Positions 10,901 to 24,775 of a stretch of 64,000 bases of DNA are shown piece after piece; within the stretch, counting starts at the first letter, position 1, and each line of letters starts with the position of its first letter. A program made the translations under genes and the position numbers. The notes under the pieces were generated by a model that saw only the letters and a program-made list of their open reading frames with translations, was not told where the DNA came from and ran no database searches. The stretch is from Phalacrocorax aristotelis. Taxonomy: Eukaryota > Chordata > Aves > Suliformes > Phalacrocoracidae. The stretch lies in the NCBI RefSeq assembly GCF_949628215.1, contig NC_134283.1, forward strand, positions 4,395,610 to 4,459,609, given 5' to 3'.

Positions 10901-13900
10901 AAATTTACAGGAGCTTTGTGTTCTTCCCATGATACAAGACAACAAACAGAATGGAAATTTCTACCGTCTTTACGCATTTGTAGCCTCATTGATCCAGAGT
11001 GTTTTAGGAAATCCTGCTCCACCCCCTGAAAGCACTGAACAAAGTCACTGTTTCAGACATCGCGGAAAATGAAAAACAGATTTATTGGACCTGAGGCATG
11101 TTTAAAAATCAGGAGGCTTTACATGCCATAAGTTATTTTAAAACATCTTTGAAACTACTCCATAGACTGAAGTTAAACAATTAAAATGCATAATCACATT
11201 TAAAAAGCAGCACCAAAAATATAAGTAATTTTGTCACAGAGGCTGCTCCAGCATGGTTTGATTATTTAACGTTATGCTCTAAAACCAATTTATACCCTAT
11301 ACCCTTGATCTCTATTTCAATTTCAGGATGTTAATGCATGCACCATTGCTGTATTAGCTGATAGGGCAGAACAAATACTTCAGGAAAAGTCATGATTAGA
11401 ATTTGAAATCTCTCTCAGACATGTTTAATACCCAAACGTACTCACCTCGCTGGCTTTTCCTGCAGATTTTCCCCACCGGTACCCCGTGTCTTATACCTGG
11501 AATGAATGATTATTTAACATCAGTAACAGGTGAGCGTAGAGCTCTGCAGGGAGTATAGCAGTCCTCCTGCCATGAATGCTAAAATTATTGGGCATCAGCT
11601 AAGTCTCTTCAAACTGCACTGTTACACGAACGGCCTGTGTCTCCAGGCAGGGAGAGCAAGCGCTCGGCACGTACCGCGCTACGGAAATCTTAGGACCCAG
11701 ATAGCCCAGTGTGAAGGTGCCAGAGGCTATTTGCTCATTTTCCTCTTTGCGCTACCTGCGCCTCCAGCTTCTGCAAACTTTCCTCTAGCCTTTGCTCTGA
11801 CTTTGTTTCACTGTGTACGACCCTGCAATGAGAAGATATTAAGGCGTTTGGATCGCTGAAGCACACCGCGTGCTTTGAAGCCTCTAACGTGGCCCCGAGT
11901 TCCATTCATTTGCTACTAAAGGAAACCACACGCGAGATGAACAGGGAGACAGAATCACCAGTGCAGGGTAAATGATTTTGTATTCTGAACGTTGGCAAAG
12001 AAATGAGTGAAATTTGAGAAGCTTATTTACAGGAAATTAGCCGGCGGGCAACGTTAACACAGGGGCTACCATCCCCTGTATTATTAATGCCTTATTAATT
12101 GCATGCATACAGCTAGTAAAGTGATTCATTACCTTTTCTTGTTTGAGACATATTGTGTATAAATATAGTCCACTATCAGAATATGCATCCCCAAGCATCT
12201 CAGACTAACTGCTTGTCTAGCAGAGGGATATAACACGTACTCGTGCTCTTTGCAGAAGGCACAGGGTGGTAACTCTTCACATCCTCCCCAAATGCCTCTA
12301 AGAAAGGAGGAATATTGCAGATGATTGCTTGAAAGGCACAGGTAGATGGGGGCAGCATAGAGCATGTATATCCATGTCTCAGAACCCAGCTGGCATAGAT
12401 GCAAGTCTTCACCCCTCCAAATGAACGTGTAGATATGATTCAGTGCCAGTTACCCACAGGGCAGTTGCCATTTCAGGTAGCAGAGGGATTTGCACTGGAA
12501 CTGGGATTTACAAGGCTGGTGCCTGCCTTGGGGAAGGCAGAAGTGTAGTGCAATGCTTCATAGTGGCCCAGCAAAGACTGTAGCAACCTTTTCTATGTCT
12601 GCAACAGGGCTGTCTCAAAATCCCTGCTAAATAAGCCTGATTCCCATAAAAAGGAGCAGATAATCTGAAGGAGACAGCTTTCCATAGAACTAAGTGAACA
12701 GTTATTTTCACCGGATACTCCAAACTCACTCTTAAAGATCTGCCTGGTGTTTATGTAATGGATATGCGTTCTGAGAACAGAAAGCTTTCATTTTTGGTAT
12801 CAGTTAGTCTTTTTCTTACTGTTTTACAGCTTGTCTCAGAAAAGGATGAAATCTTTCCCTACAGCAACCTCTTAAAAAAGACAGAAACAAGTGGCTCATC
12901 TTTGAAAGCAACACCCATATATTTCCGAGGAAGGTTTTCTAAGCAAGGGGACCGTAACACTTTGCAAAAGTTCTGCAGTTTTTCTTGTACAAGATAGGAA
13001 GGAATGGTAAAAGTATAGAGTTGTCCTTCAAGTGCCCTTGCCTAAACAAAATGAACAGCTTGAGTGCCTATCATTAGCAGGCAGAACACCTCTGCAGGAG
13101 GCACACGGCTAGAAACCCAGAGAATTCTGCATGATTACAGCTAAGTAACTTGACAAAAATCAAGCAGAAAGTTTTCCTGAGGGAATTTATCTATGAAAAA
13201 CTGTTTACACTAAGGTTAGCATGTATTAATGGGGTCTGAGTATAAAAATTGTTATTTGGAGATAAACAGGGAATTTCAGCTCTCAGAGGGAGAAGGGGTT
13301 GAGGGCGCATGCCCTCACTGCAAGGACACAGATGATATATGCTTCACCTCAGGGTACTGCGAACAGTATCTCCAACTCCAAGGTTATGGGTGAACACACA
13401 CTCACAGCAAAGCATAAATATACAATTTTTGGAAATTTTCTTTAAAGACAGAAAGGCTACTTGAAAACTGTCTGTTTCTGTTGAATGGGAAATTGGAACT
13501 GCTAACCACAATTACGCCATACCGAGGTTTTTCTAGCTCTGTTTTCTATGATCCTGTCTTTAGAATGATAGGAATAGCTAGAAAGTACCTTGAGAAGCCA
13601 GCTATCTCTCAGTCTGCTCCAAAGCACAACTATGCTATGAAGTCTGACAGATTTAGTTTAACTGTTCCTACAGATGCTCAGTGATAAGAGATTTCAGTGA
13701 GGCTTTGTGATTCTGCAGGACTCCCACTCGACCATCCTCTTGGACCAGCCTGAAGGGTGTTGCTCAACCTGTAATTCTTTGGGCTTTGGATGGTGCATGC
13801 CGAGGTGGAAGAGCAGAACCAGTGCGAACAGGTCAAGCAGGTCAACTTTTTAATGAAAAACAAGGCTCTTGTACTTCTGTAGGAGGAGATCCTACAGGTT

Positions 13901-16900
13901 AAGCTTTATCACAGACTGAATATACACAGTGTAATTCCTCAGAATTATTACACAAATATCACTAGCATTTTTATTTAGCTAAGGAGTTTGGATCCATGGC
14001 TAAAAATCCTCTAATCTTCACCCAAATATCTATTGTTATTTAAACATCAGCCCATCTTACTTGTTACAATGACCGTTTGGTAAATCCTAGTCTTACGGTA
14101 ATGTTAACTGATTAGATTCCCACTGTAGTGCACAGAATTAATTGTCAACTGGGTGGCGAAAATCTTGCTAACAGAGGAAATACTTCTATAGGTTCAGCAG
14201 CACAAATGTATTTTTTTCTGAGTAGCCCTTTCTGGACTAGTGCTACATTTCTATTACAGGAGATTATTATAGCTGAAGTTTTGCTTCGCTGTGAAATTAG
14301 TCCAGGTTTTTGAGAGTCCAGGTAGGCTGGCTAGCATGGAAAATACATAAATCTTCAACTTTAGCCATTGCTCTGGTTTTACCGCTTTTCAGGTATAGTT
14401 GTTGGAACTGATTAGCTTCTGAAGAGACCACATGAGTGAGCAGACACATAGCCCAGACCCAGCCTAGCCCCTGAATTTCGGTAAGGTTCAGAGTCAAACT
14501 TCCTTGTCTTCACAGCCTTTAGGAAGATAGTTTGACAACCTGTGAACCTGCAGTTGTTACATCGGAGTCAGAGCCTCGTGATGACACCAAGAACAATCCC
14601 TTGATTTTTCCTGTTCCAAAGAGCAGGAACAGATTTATTGCCTGAAGGGAAGGAGTGAAGCAGCACTAAAGCATTTACAACTGTCAAACCTAGAGCCTGT
14701 GGGATAGCAAACCTCCCAGGTTACATGAAAAGAGCAAATGTCATCCATTTTCCCCTTTAGATGGCAGGTGTGTGTAGTCTTTAAAAACACCCAGGACAGT
14801 ACTATTTAATTCATTAGCTATAGAAAACCTCAATATTTGTTTGAGTTAAGAATCAATCTCCATTTACTGTAGGATTCTGGCCCACCAAGTAGATCCCATA
14901 TGCCCTTCCTCTCTCAGAACAGCCATGTTCTGTACGTTTGTCAGTATAACTGGGAAGCTTTAAGTGGCATATACAATAATCATTCACAAACAGCTAAGAG
15001 TTCAAGAGATATACAACTGCAAAAGCATATAAAAGCTGATGGAAATATATGTGATTTGGATAAAGATTAGATATTTTCTATGAAACTTGTCAAACAGTCT
15101 TCAAACTGACACAAAACCGTACAGGAAAGTGGCTGGAATAATGTGATTTCAAAATTGCTTGTGTGACTATTCTGCACTTCTGACGCTAAGTTGTTGTCCA
15201 TTATTTATCGTTAGTGTATTCAGCTCTAGAGAGAACATACAGAAGGACTCAGACTGAACTGAAGGAGCGGAGAGCGCTATCTTAAATGAATAGTCAGCAG
15301 AGAGCACTAGGGTAAATCTATAAACATACAAGATCGTTTCACATCTTTGAGGCAGGTACAAAAGCACATTGTCAGCCTGGTTCAGTAGATGGCACTCTAC
15401 CCTCTGTAATGAAGCCATGCCTCAGCACAGCGTTAAGGGAAGAATCCGGTTCTGGATGAGAAGTACTGTTGAGATCCTTACTCCTTGTAGTCATTAGATG
15501 CTCAGATACCGTGGCAGTAAGTGCCGCTGATAGGCCTTAACAGATGGCAGGATCCAGGGTGCTTTTCAACTCCAGGCTTGATGGCCCAATGACCCAGTTG
15601 TAGTTTGGGTATTGACAATCTGCCTCCCAAAATTCCTGTGAAGTTGAAATTGGGCATAATGGCGTCATTCATTTCCTGTCCTAAACTCCTTGGTCATTTC
15701 AGTGCCATGTCCCAAGCCAGCGAATTGTATTCCAGCCTGTGCTGGATTGTTTCCAGATGTGTAAGTATAACACTTAGTAATCCACTGGGGATGAAGAGAT
15801 GTCTCAAACGGTAAAGATATTTTGCTCAGGCTTAGGGGAGGTGCGAATAATTAAGCGAATGAAGGCATAGTCCTTCATTTTTTCACAGCCAGTCTCCCTC
15901 ATGGCATTCTTCCCTTTTTTTCAGCTCTTTCTTTGCTAAGGGAAGTCATTCTCTGACCTCAGTCTAAAAGAGAGAGACAGACCCATTTCAACAGTAGCAC
16001 CTTTGTGAACATGTCCTCTTGTTGCCGTACGGGGTCAGGCTGCAACCAAATTCATGGTGTTAAAGCTGGACAGAATGGCATCCTTTGCATCACGTCTTAA
16101 ATCACTGCTGATAGCACTATTCCAATCCAGTACATAGGCTGCATATCAACGACGAATAAACCACACGGGCATGCATGTACAGCATTTTGGGGATATAACG
16201 GGTGTGGGAAGGTACTGCAAAATTCAACACAGGCAGTACAACAATCAGAAGGTATTTTACTCACTGTAAATATGGTGACTGAAAAATGAAATGGGTCAGA
16301 AACGTAGCACTTGGATTGTCTTGGTGACCAAATAGGAAGCAGCATTGCTGGCCCACTTTCTCCTACAAAAATAGATAAAGAAGGTTTCAAACTTCTTTCT
16401 CAGCAAAGCAAGAATCTGTAGAATCTCTGTGTTCCTCTGCAATAATCTTATTCTCTTTTATTATCCCAGCACAAATCGGAAACAACTCACTTCAATGGGG
16501 CGGAATCAGAACAGTGTGAGGAAATAAATCTCTTTGTTCCTGAGGGCTGGCACCATGAGTGAGGTGGGATGGATGGGTGCATTACTGATGTCCTCCTCCT
16601 CCCCCCAGCTCAGGTGACAGCTTGGAATATTTAAGACCCATGACTCTACGGATGGTGAGGCAGAGAATCCACAGATGGAAGCCACAGATCACACTGTTTT
16701 TTGACTTTTGAATGAAAATAACAACCTTCTCTCTTCTTATAGTCACTTGAATTTCAAACCCGCTCTTGACAAACACAGGATAAGCGCAATTTCTGATGAC
16801 AGTGAAAGTCAAATTTACATTGTACTTTTATGCCTGCACTGTTCCACTCTCACAAGTCAAGAGAGATGATGTTTCGCCTATCATGCTACTCCCATCTCCC

Positions 16901-18549
16901 CAAGCAAAAAGACGAAAGAATGGCAGATTCGGTGTTCTCCTACTGAGAATTCATCCCTGTCCATCAGTGTTTTGGTGTTTCAGTCCAAAAAAAAGCAAGC
17001 CTCTGCTTTAGTTTCGAATAGTGTTTTTTCAAAGTAAACTTATTCTGCTATGATTCTTCTCATGACACTTTCCATGTTTTTTCCACATCAGCAACTTTCT
17101 AATAGCAGCCGAGAAGGAAAGAGGAGCTCCATAAAATAGTATTAAACAAGGACACTCATTGGTAATTAAAGTGGGAATGGAGACACAGGAACACTGGGTA
17201 AAGCTTGCTGGAACACCTCTCTTTGGGATATTTCAAACAGTTTTTTGAAATAACATTTCTGTCTTTCTAGAGCTAATTATACATTTGCTGCACACTAAGC
17301 AGAAGGCTAAATTAATTGGAAGAACAAAGGTAATTTGTTGTGGGTTGGAATGAGGCCATGGATGCTTGTTTTCCTCGTGGGAGAGGAACTGATGACCTAT
17401 CCTAGGTTTGTCATCAACGAAAGATGGGATGCAGGACCAGAACGTGCATCCCACCCAGCCCATCGTGCAGCAGTAGTACCCTCCAGCCTCCTCCTCACCC
17501 CTAGCTGTGCCAGCCACTGTGACTACTGACTAGGTAGCAGCAGGTGGAAAGTCCCTCTGCCTCTCCTTCCAGCCTCCCTCCGTTCTTTCACCATCTGGCA
17601 GTAGATTGCTTCAGTAAGAGGTGCCAAATTCAACATGTCAATATTAATCACCAAAGTCACAATGGAGTATTTGTGAGGCCCGTACTCACGTTCTGCCTGT
17701 CAAATAGATCATCTCCTTTGCACTGGTTCTTCATAAACAGCTGGAGATTTTTAAACACCTTATTAAAACAGAATAGATCATCAGCAGCTGGAGCATTTCA
17801 AAGGTGAATGGGCTTTATGCCAGTAAATATGGTACTTGCCAAAAAACAGGTGGCAACCATAACTGCAATGCTCCACAAGACTGCTGCCCTTCCTGTTGCA
17901 TACATTGTTTTGGACAGGCTACACCACGTGGGGCAGGTACTGAATGCCTACCTCCTTCTCCCAGGTTGTCAAAAGTTGCAAATATAAAACATGTATTCTC
18001 AGACTTCCAGAATGTCTGCTTAAATATGAAGTGATACAGTAGTTCCTTTTTCTGATGAGGAAAGAAGAAAAAAAAAGTATGATAAAAAACGTCTGCTGAA
18101 CATCTGCAGAAAATCAATTTCTCTGAGGTACAAGAGAGCCTGTATTGCCAAACTTGGAAACCGTTCAAAAATATACATTTCAGTTCGAGGTGTTAGTGCT
18201 TTTATCGCAAAACATACATGTGCAGTCGGTGTCTTTAAACTCAATTTTATTCCCCTGTGAAAAGGATTTAATTGGCTTCAAATAAGAAATCACTGGTTTA
18301 CATAGTACAATCTTTCACTTAATACCCAAGAATCCATGTCATGTATTTAAATTACAAGTAAAATACTTACTAATGAGCTAATGTTTTGCAAACACCCACA
18401 GAAATATTTGAACTTAACCACTTTCCTTTTAAACAGGACATGGTGTAGAGAGGGAGGCAGCTTTCTTGGGTAACCGCAGTGTTGGTGAGGGAACAGGGCT
18501 GTTAAACAGAATTGTGGCCCTTTATTTTCCTCTTAGCATTTCCCTCTAA
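7976..18549. other. Intergenic desert with possible conserved tracts
   Basis: No protein gene, RNA gene or clear transposon is recognisable over more than 10 kb. Most of it is featureless single-copy DNA at about 40 percent GC. One AT-rich block near 9540-9800 has the low-CpG, homeodomain-site-rich look of a conserved non-coding element. Open frames up to about 117 codons occur, but they show no motifs and overlap frames on the other strand. Confidence 0.5.
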
Positions 18550-18716
18550 TTTACTGTTTAACTTCGAGAAAGACACTTAACCTCTATGTGCCTCAGTTCA
18601 CCCGTCTGTAAAATAGTAGATAAGTCACCTAATTCACAGGGATGTTATGGAGATTAATTAACTAACGTCTGGAAAATGTCTCAAGATCCTTCTGTGAAAG
18701 GCATTATAAGGGCAAA
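18550..18716 (+). repeat. MIR-like SINE remnant (CORE-SINE)
   Basis: CACTTAACCTCTATGTGCCT followed by CAGTTCACCCGTCTGTAAAA is a close match to the MIR core (TTACTTAACCTCTCTGTGCC TCAGTTTCCTCATCTGTAAA). It continues through a GGGATGTTATGGAGATTAAT segment matching the GGGTTGTTGTGAGGATTAAAT part. The tRNA-related head and the far 3' tail are missing or decayed. MIR elements date from early amniotes and are rare but present in birds. Confidence 0.78.
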
Positions 18717-21700
18717 GGATAGTAGTATAACCATATGCAAAAGGTTTTAGCACTCGGCACAAGACAGTTTGGTTTTATCCTCTTTCCCTCTGCAACATCA
18801 CTGAGTATTTTTATAGAGACCGTTGACTAATAGCAGACTCATGCAGCTTTGAGGAGTACCATTATCTTAAGTCAAAGCACATGTTACTTCAACCCAAGTA
18901 AAATTGTATTTAGTCAGCTCCTGATACTGCTTCAAGATCCCCAATGAGATCAGAGCCCTGGCAGGCGAGATGCTGTACACAGAGTCCTTGAAAAACAGTC
19001 CTTGAATATGTAGGAAAGCTGCATCTATTTAACATAAGAGGTCTTTTTAAGCTAATTTAATTGAACTGACAAATGCACTATACTGGCTGCCTTTAACAGC
19101 GGTCTCTTTTCAAGGCCAGCGCTAGGTAGAGGCGAAGCAGGCGGTTGCCGTGAGCAGCAGACTCCTGTGACTAACAAAACGGCCATGGGCTTCCTGCCAA
19201 CTTTGCCTGTGCCAGATCCATGAAAATTCTGACTGGCTATGGCTGCTTCCTTGCAAAAGAAGAGTTGGGATGGGCTGCAGTGTTAATTAGTGACCCCTCC
19301 TACCCCAAAAAGCAGTGGCAGCAGGCTCCCACCCCTGCCCTTGCTTTCCATTTGCCATTCTGAATATGCCACTTCACTCAAACTGAAAGAACAGATTGCA
19401 GCTCTCTGACATGAGTTTGAGTCAATCAGTTGATCTGAAGTCAGACCTTACATTAATCCAACTTTGCGGCACCCACGGTCACTGCCCTTTGGTGCTTGCC
19501 ACATGAATAGGGAAAAAAAAAGGTGGAGCAGAACAGGGACAAAGTTGGGAAATGAGATGCCCTATGATAGCATAGTCAGAAATAATTCCCAGAGTCCCTC
19601 GTGCCTAGTGTCCTATTTCCCAGATCTAGCTGGGTCCTACTACATATTAGTGGTTTGTCTTGGTCTACCTGCTTTTCCATCAACGCTTGTATCATCTGAT
19701 AGAGCTTTTACCCAGGAAACTGAATTCCACCATGTCATCTTCTTCACTGAGCTCTGCATGCAGCTTGATATGCTCCGCTCCCCTTCACTTGTTACCTGCT
19801 CTAAGAGTCAATTTTAAAATAGAAAAGTATCTGTCACAACCATGCTTCTTTCAACTGTAGCACAGCAAGTTGCAGTAGATTTTTATACTAGGAAAGGAAC
19901 TGGCAAACTTTGTTTTAAAGCAGCTGTTTATCTTCCTGAGCTATTCTGATTCAGTTTCCTCTTTGAACAGCAGACCTGGAAGGGCAAGGGAATGGGGAGA
20001 AAGAAAGGTTTGGTCCAATTTAGAATCATTTGTTCCTGTCAGAATTTATATGAGCTAAATCTCAAGACTGGACAAGCCTTAATAACTATCATATTTAAAG
20101 TTCAGCTTTACAGGGGAAGACTGCGTGGCCCAAGGGGATAAGTAATAGAATATAGAATAGTTCACCTTTCATATGCCCATTCATACCCTGTCCGGCAAAG
20201 ACAGGCTGGCGCTGGCCTTTCAGAGACATGCATGACATGAATTTAGCAGTGTCTAGCTAATCCCATTGGACTAAACCACTGCTAATTGGTGTCCTTGCTG
20301 GATAAAGTCACTCAGTAGGTCACTGACAAAGTCAAAAGAGCTAGCTTTACTGCTAGTCCTGCACTGGAGGGATGGGAAGCCTCTACTTTCTCGTGATGAA
20401 CTGACCCACCCAAACAATTTTTAATGTTCCTATACGTACTTTATCTTTACAACCATGCAAGGTTTGTTTCAAGAGGATGCACCCTACTGAGACAGTAATC
20501 AAAAAATTAGAAAAAGCGGCGTGTGGGCAGGTGGGTTTTCTGTGGAGTGAGGAGCACTGTGGATAGGCAAGACAAGAAACAGAGCCAAACATTCTTCTCC
20601 ATTGAGGTGTCACAGGTCACAAATGGAAGTGTCCTCAGAGAAATCTCAGAAATGGCCTTAGCATATTTGTACCAGCGCAGACTGCCAAGAAACGAAGAGC
20701 GAAGCAACAATCTGCCAATCACCTCTTCAGAAACTGGCCGTAAACAAAGACACGTCTCCCATTATCAGCCCCGCTTAAGTTCAGAGCTTCCCTGCTCAAG
20801 ATTACAATATTATATGTTCTTGTTCCTGACCAGAGGAGACCTAACACAAGCAGTAGGCCTTTACCAGAAATATTTCTATTTTAGTTGACAGAAGCCAGTG
20901 CTTTCTGCGTGGAAGGTCCCAGAGTTGCTCACTGCTGGCCTGTTGCTGTGAGGTTTACGATCAAGAGGCATGAACAATACTGCTAAGAAATCCCCCTTGC
21001 CGAAATAACTTCTGACCCCAATGCAGAATTCAAAGCTAGCATGTCCAGCAGTAACTTATGTCTTGTTAGTGGTTCAGTCACGCAGGTTATCCACGGCAGC
21101 AGGCAGCATTCCCCGTGGACCTTAATGGAAGAGGCAGTTGGTACAGATGGGTGTCTTTTCAAGGAGAAAGTGAGGTAGAGCAGGAGAACAAAAAAGGGAA
21201 AAAATGTAGTTAGGAATAAATTCAGTTGGGCAATGATCTTGGTGGGGACGTGGATACATGCTAATGGGCTTGAATAATTCATGCGTAATCTGGTGTGAAG
21301 AGGTTCAGCCCAACAGCCTTCTGTGGTATCCCTCTGGAGCAAGAAATCTCATTTAAAACAAGATCTGAGAGAGAGACCGATCTGGTGAAAAAAACAAGAG
21401 AAAGAGGATCCTCCCGTAACAGCTGTAGCTAGAGAAGACATATTTCTCCAGCACTAGAAGCTGACAGCTTTCTCCAGCACTACATTTGTTTTGGCAAAAG
21501 GACAAACAGGAAGAAAAGGTCTGACATTCTGCATCGAGTCCTTAACCTCTCTCCCTCTGTCCCCAGCTTCTGCGCATCAAGCGCTGCAGAAATAGATGAG
21601 GTGAACCCTGACAGCAGCTTCTGCACGCAGGTTCACCTCACCACAGCACACTCTGGATGCAGCCACAGCCCAGAAGTGCAAAGGCTTAGTGATGACCAGA

Positions 21701-24547
21701 GAGCTCCCCATTCCTCAGTGCTGCCAACCATTTCTGTTGAGGGGCAGCAGCAAAGTCTGAGGTCTGCAGACCGCTGAACCTTGTTACTCCTTACAGCCAC
21801 GGCACTGTCACAGGCTATCAGTCACACAAAAACTTGCCCACTTTATTAGTCTGCTGACCAGAATCCTTACTTGAGGGGATCCCTTTTGTATCTCCCCATA
21901 TAATATCCTTCAGGTGGAAGCTGGGACCTTGTGAGTAGTTTTAATCTATAATGTGCTTACTATTAGTGGGGGTCCTCAGTGAAGAATGTGTGTGCATGGA
22001 AGATAATGTAGGGGAAAAGAAAGTTTCCTTATTTTTTAAAATCAATCTCATGATTTGTTTTAAATTCTGTAAATTGAAGCTGAGGCCAATTTACGATTGG
22101 TAACACCAGGTTTGCATAGAAGAGAGAAAGAAACAGCTCTAAAATTAGAAGACTAAATAATCTCTGGTTTAAAAGCATCACAAATGCTGGTTGTGTAAAC
22201 ACTCTCATCAAGAGAAATAAAAGTATGCTTGCCATGTAATTGCATATGCAAAAATAATACGGAGAGAACATTTTGTAAAGAAATGCAAATTTAGCACTCA
22301 AGAAAGGTCCTGTCTGGACAGCTTACAGAAGGAAGCTGCTCCGCTGACTCACTAAGGTGATATGGCAGCAAGGCAGGTCGGTCTCCCTTCAGTTCTGCTC
22401 ACAGTGGAACAAAAGCAGCACAAATAGCCCCTCATTTACACCTGGCGTTCCTGTAGTTCACTCCTCTTGCCCCAGAGGTTTCCAGCCTTTCCTTACACCA
22501 ACACAGACAGCAGATCTGTAAGGGTACAAATTCACTGATGGTCCTTAGCCATTTTGCCTCAAGAGATAGATTGTCAATGAAAGACAGAAAAATACTTGCT
22601 GTCATAACTTCATTTCCTTTGACCTCCAGGCTACACGACATTCAGACAAAATCCTTGCTATGCCTCTCTTTTACTAGAAACTCCATATTTTTCCAAATCC
22701 TTTTCACCCTGAAGAAAAATTAATAGGGATAGGGAAAGATGTTTCAACATGAGGGAACAAAAGGGGTTAAAATAACCTCAATTTTGAAACACTTCAGGGC
22801 CCTGGTGTAGGCTAAATCTATCTCCAGATATCTCTAGGGCTTCTGGGAGGTTCAGGATCCAAATATGAATTTAAGTAACAATCACTCCTGTCTCTTCAAA
22901 CTGGAATACATTTCAACTATTATGAAACTGAGATGCTGCTAGTCCAATGATCTAAGCCCAGACATTCCTACTGGTGAGTGCTCAACCTTCAGACCCAAAT
23001 GTTGCAAGTTAGAATTAGCTTCAGTTTTTTTCACACTTACATATAATGTCGAGCAAGGGATGGATCTACAGAGCTGCTGCTAAGTACTGAACAAAGGCAT
23101 ATTAGGGGGTTCCTCAGAAAACTGTAGAGTTTCAGCTTCAATGTCTCAAAAGGACGTTTGCTAAAATAACCCAAAACATCACCATTTTAAACCTCTGCTC
23201 ATGGCTTTCACACAGGTCTAGGATCAGCACAGAGCTACCAGATGGTGTCACATGCACTTACTGAGCTGCAACTCAGGGACATGACCAAATAGGCTTAAAA
23301 AGCAAGGGAAGAAAAACCCTGTATCTGGTGTAAATAATAGACTTGCAACTCTTGCAGCACAATCACCCACAGACATGTTCTTCAAATAAAATCTGAATCT
23401 CAGCTATAATCAAAGGATATTGAGCAGTACATTTTGCAGTTTAAAAATAGACCCAGAGACTGGTTGTACCAGTTACTGTAACTTTAATCTGCAAGAAACT
23501 TTTTATACTGAGGCATAAATAGTTCCTGTCAAGAGCATAATACAAATCCTATCTGGTAAACCTGAGCATTTAGATCCCTTCTGAATATATGACCTCATTT
23601 ACAGTGTGTAAGACCCAGAGCGAATCCTGCTGAACAATGTTTTCCATGTTAAACTTGAGCATATTCTTCCAAACTCATTCTAGTGAAATATTGGTTTATC
23701 AAGAGAAACTACAAAAAAGGGATGGATGCATTACATTCTCATTGACTTTATTCAGATACTTCGTTGGATGCATTTTTAGTGAGAGCGAGATGGAAGCGGG
23801 GAGGAAAGCAGTATGCTTTGAAAAGGCACTTTGAAAATACTTTAGTGGGCTCTTTTTAATTAGATTCATGTGATAAGATCTCTTGTAACTCTGCCTCTGC
23901 AGCTGTGTCAGTCAGAAGCGATAGGGAATGATAACTGCAGCGATGGAGGTCTCCAAGTGTTTCCAAAAGGAATTCTCCATTTTATCGCTTTCCATGTGAT
24001 ATTATGTGCTTGTAATAGTGCCCAAAGACTTCAAAAAAGCTGCCCCTAGGGCCTGCCATGCTAAATTCTCTAGATCTACCCGGGAAGACACACGCCCTGA
24101 AAAGCTCTGTCTTATTTAGCCTTGCTAGTACAACACGCAGGATCTGTATTGAGAACAGTAACACAGGGTGAATGAAGATTTTACTGGCATGAATATGAGT
24201 TGACCATCTTTTTGAACAAAACAGCAAGGTTATATGTAGCTGGGAGAGTTTAGCAGAATCTACCATGATTAATCAGGGTACGAAGAAGGGGCGTTCTCCT
24301 GCCTCTGGTAGAGGTTAACACCACCCAATTATGACAGAGAGCATCCTGGGGAGTTCAGCCACCTCACCCTTAAGGGTCTTCCATTCAGACAAATCAAACC
24401 AGCTTCCCATTCTGCAATACAGACACTTGAAGCAAAATTTATGAGCGATGTTCAGCCGGAGTGTTTGCTTTGCACTAAGAACCAACGTGTTTACATCCAA
24501 GCTCAGATCAGATGTAGCACAGAGTATATGCACTCCCTCTAAGGATT
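18717..24547. other. Intergenic DNA, no gene seen
   Basis: This stretch holds unremarkable single-copy sequence. The only local structure noticed is an 11-base perfect inverted repeat at 21597-21640. No coding potential is convincing. The longest frames are near 120 codons and resemble no protein. Confidence 0.5.
21597..21640. repeat. Inverted repeat, 11-bp arms, 22-nt loop
   Basis: TGAGGTGAACC at 21597-21607 is exactly complementary to GGTTCACCTCA at 21630-21640. Each arm includes an AGGTGA/TCACCT hexamer resembling a nuclear-receptor half site. The stem is too short for a microRNA precursor. It could form a small hairpin or be a pair of divergent binding sites, or it could be chance. Confidence 0.7.
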
Positions 24548-24775
24548 AATCATCAAAATAGGGCTGGAAGAGAGCCTCAGAGGTCATCCAGTCTATCTCC
24601 CTGCCTAAGGCAGTCTCAGCTACACAAACTATTCTTGACAGAAGTTTCTCTAATCTGTTCTTTAAAGCCTCTAAGGATAAGGACTTCACCACCCTCAAGG
24701 AAATCTCTTCCATGCTTAACCACCCTTGCAATTCCAAAGTTTCTCCTAGTAAGTAAAATCTCCTGTGGTTTAAGT
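24548..24775 (-). mobile_element. Old CR1 LINE 3' fragment
   Basis: Reading + to -, the fragment begins with an ATCAAAATAGGGCTGGAAG-like 3' end and continues AGGTCATCCAGTC. It then runs through CTAATCTGTTCTTTAAAGCC, GACTTCACCACCCTCAAGG and CTTAACCACCCTTGCAATTC. These match the reverse complement of the 3' region of ancient bird CR1 elements in order. It is heavily mutated and lacks coding sequence. The left edge is the element's 3' terminus, and the right edge is uncertain. Confidence 0.75.

Noticed and set aside
21597..21640. microRNA precursor
   Set aside because: The stem is only 11 bp, too short for Drosha/Dicer processing. No longer foldback surrounds it.
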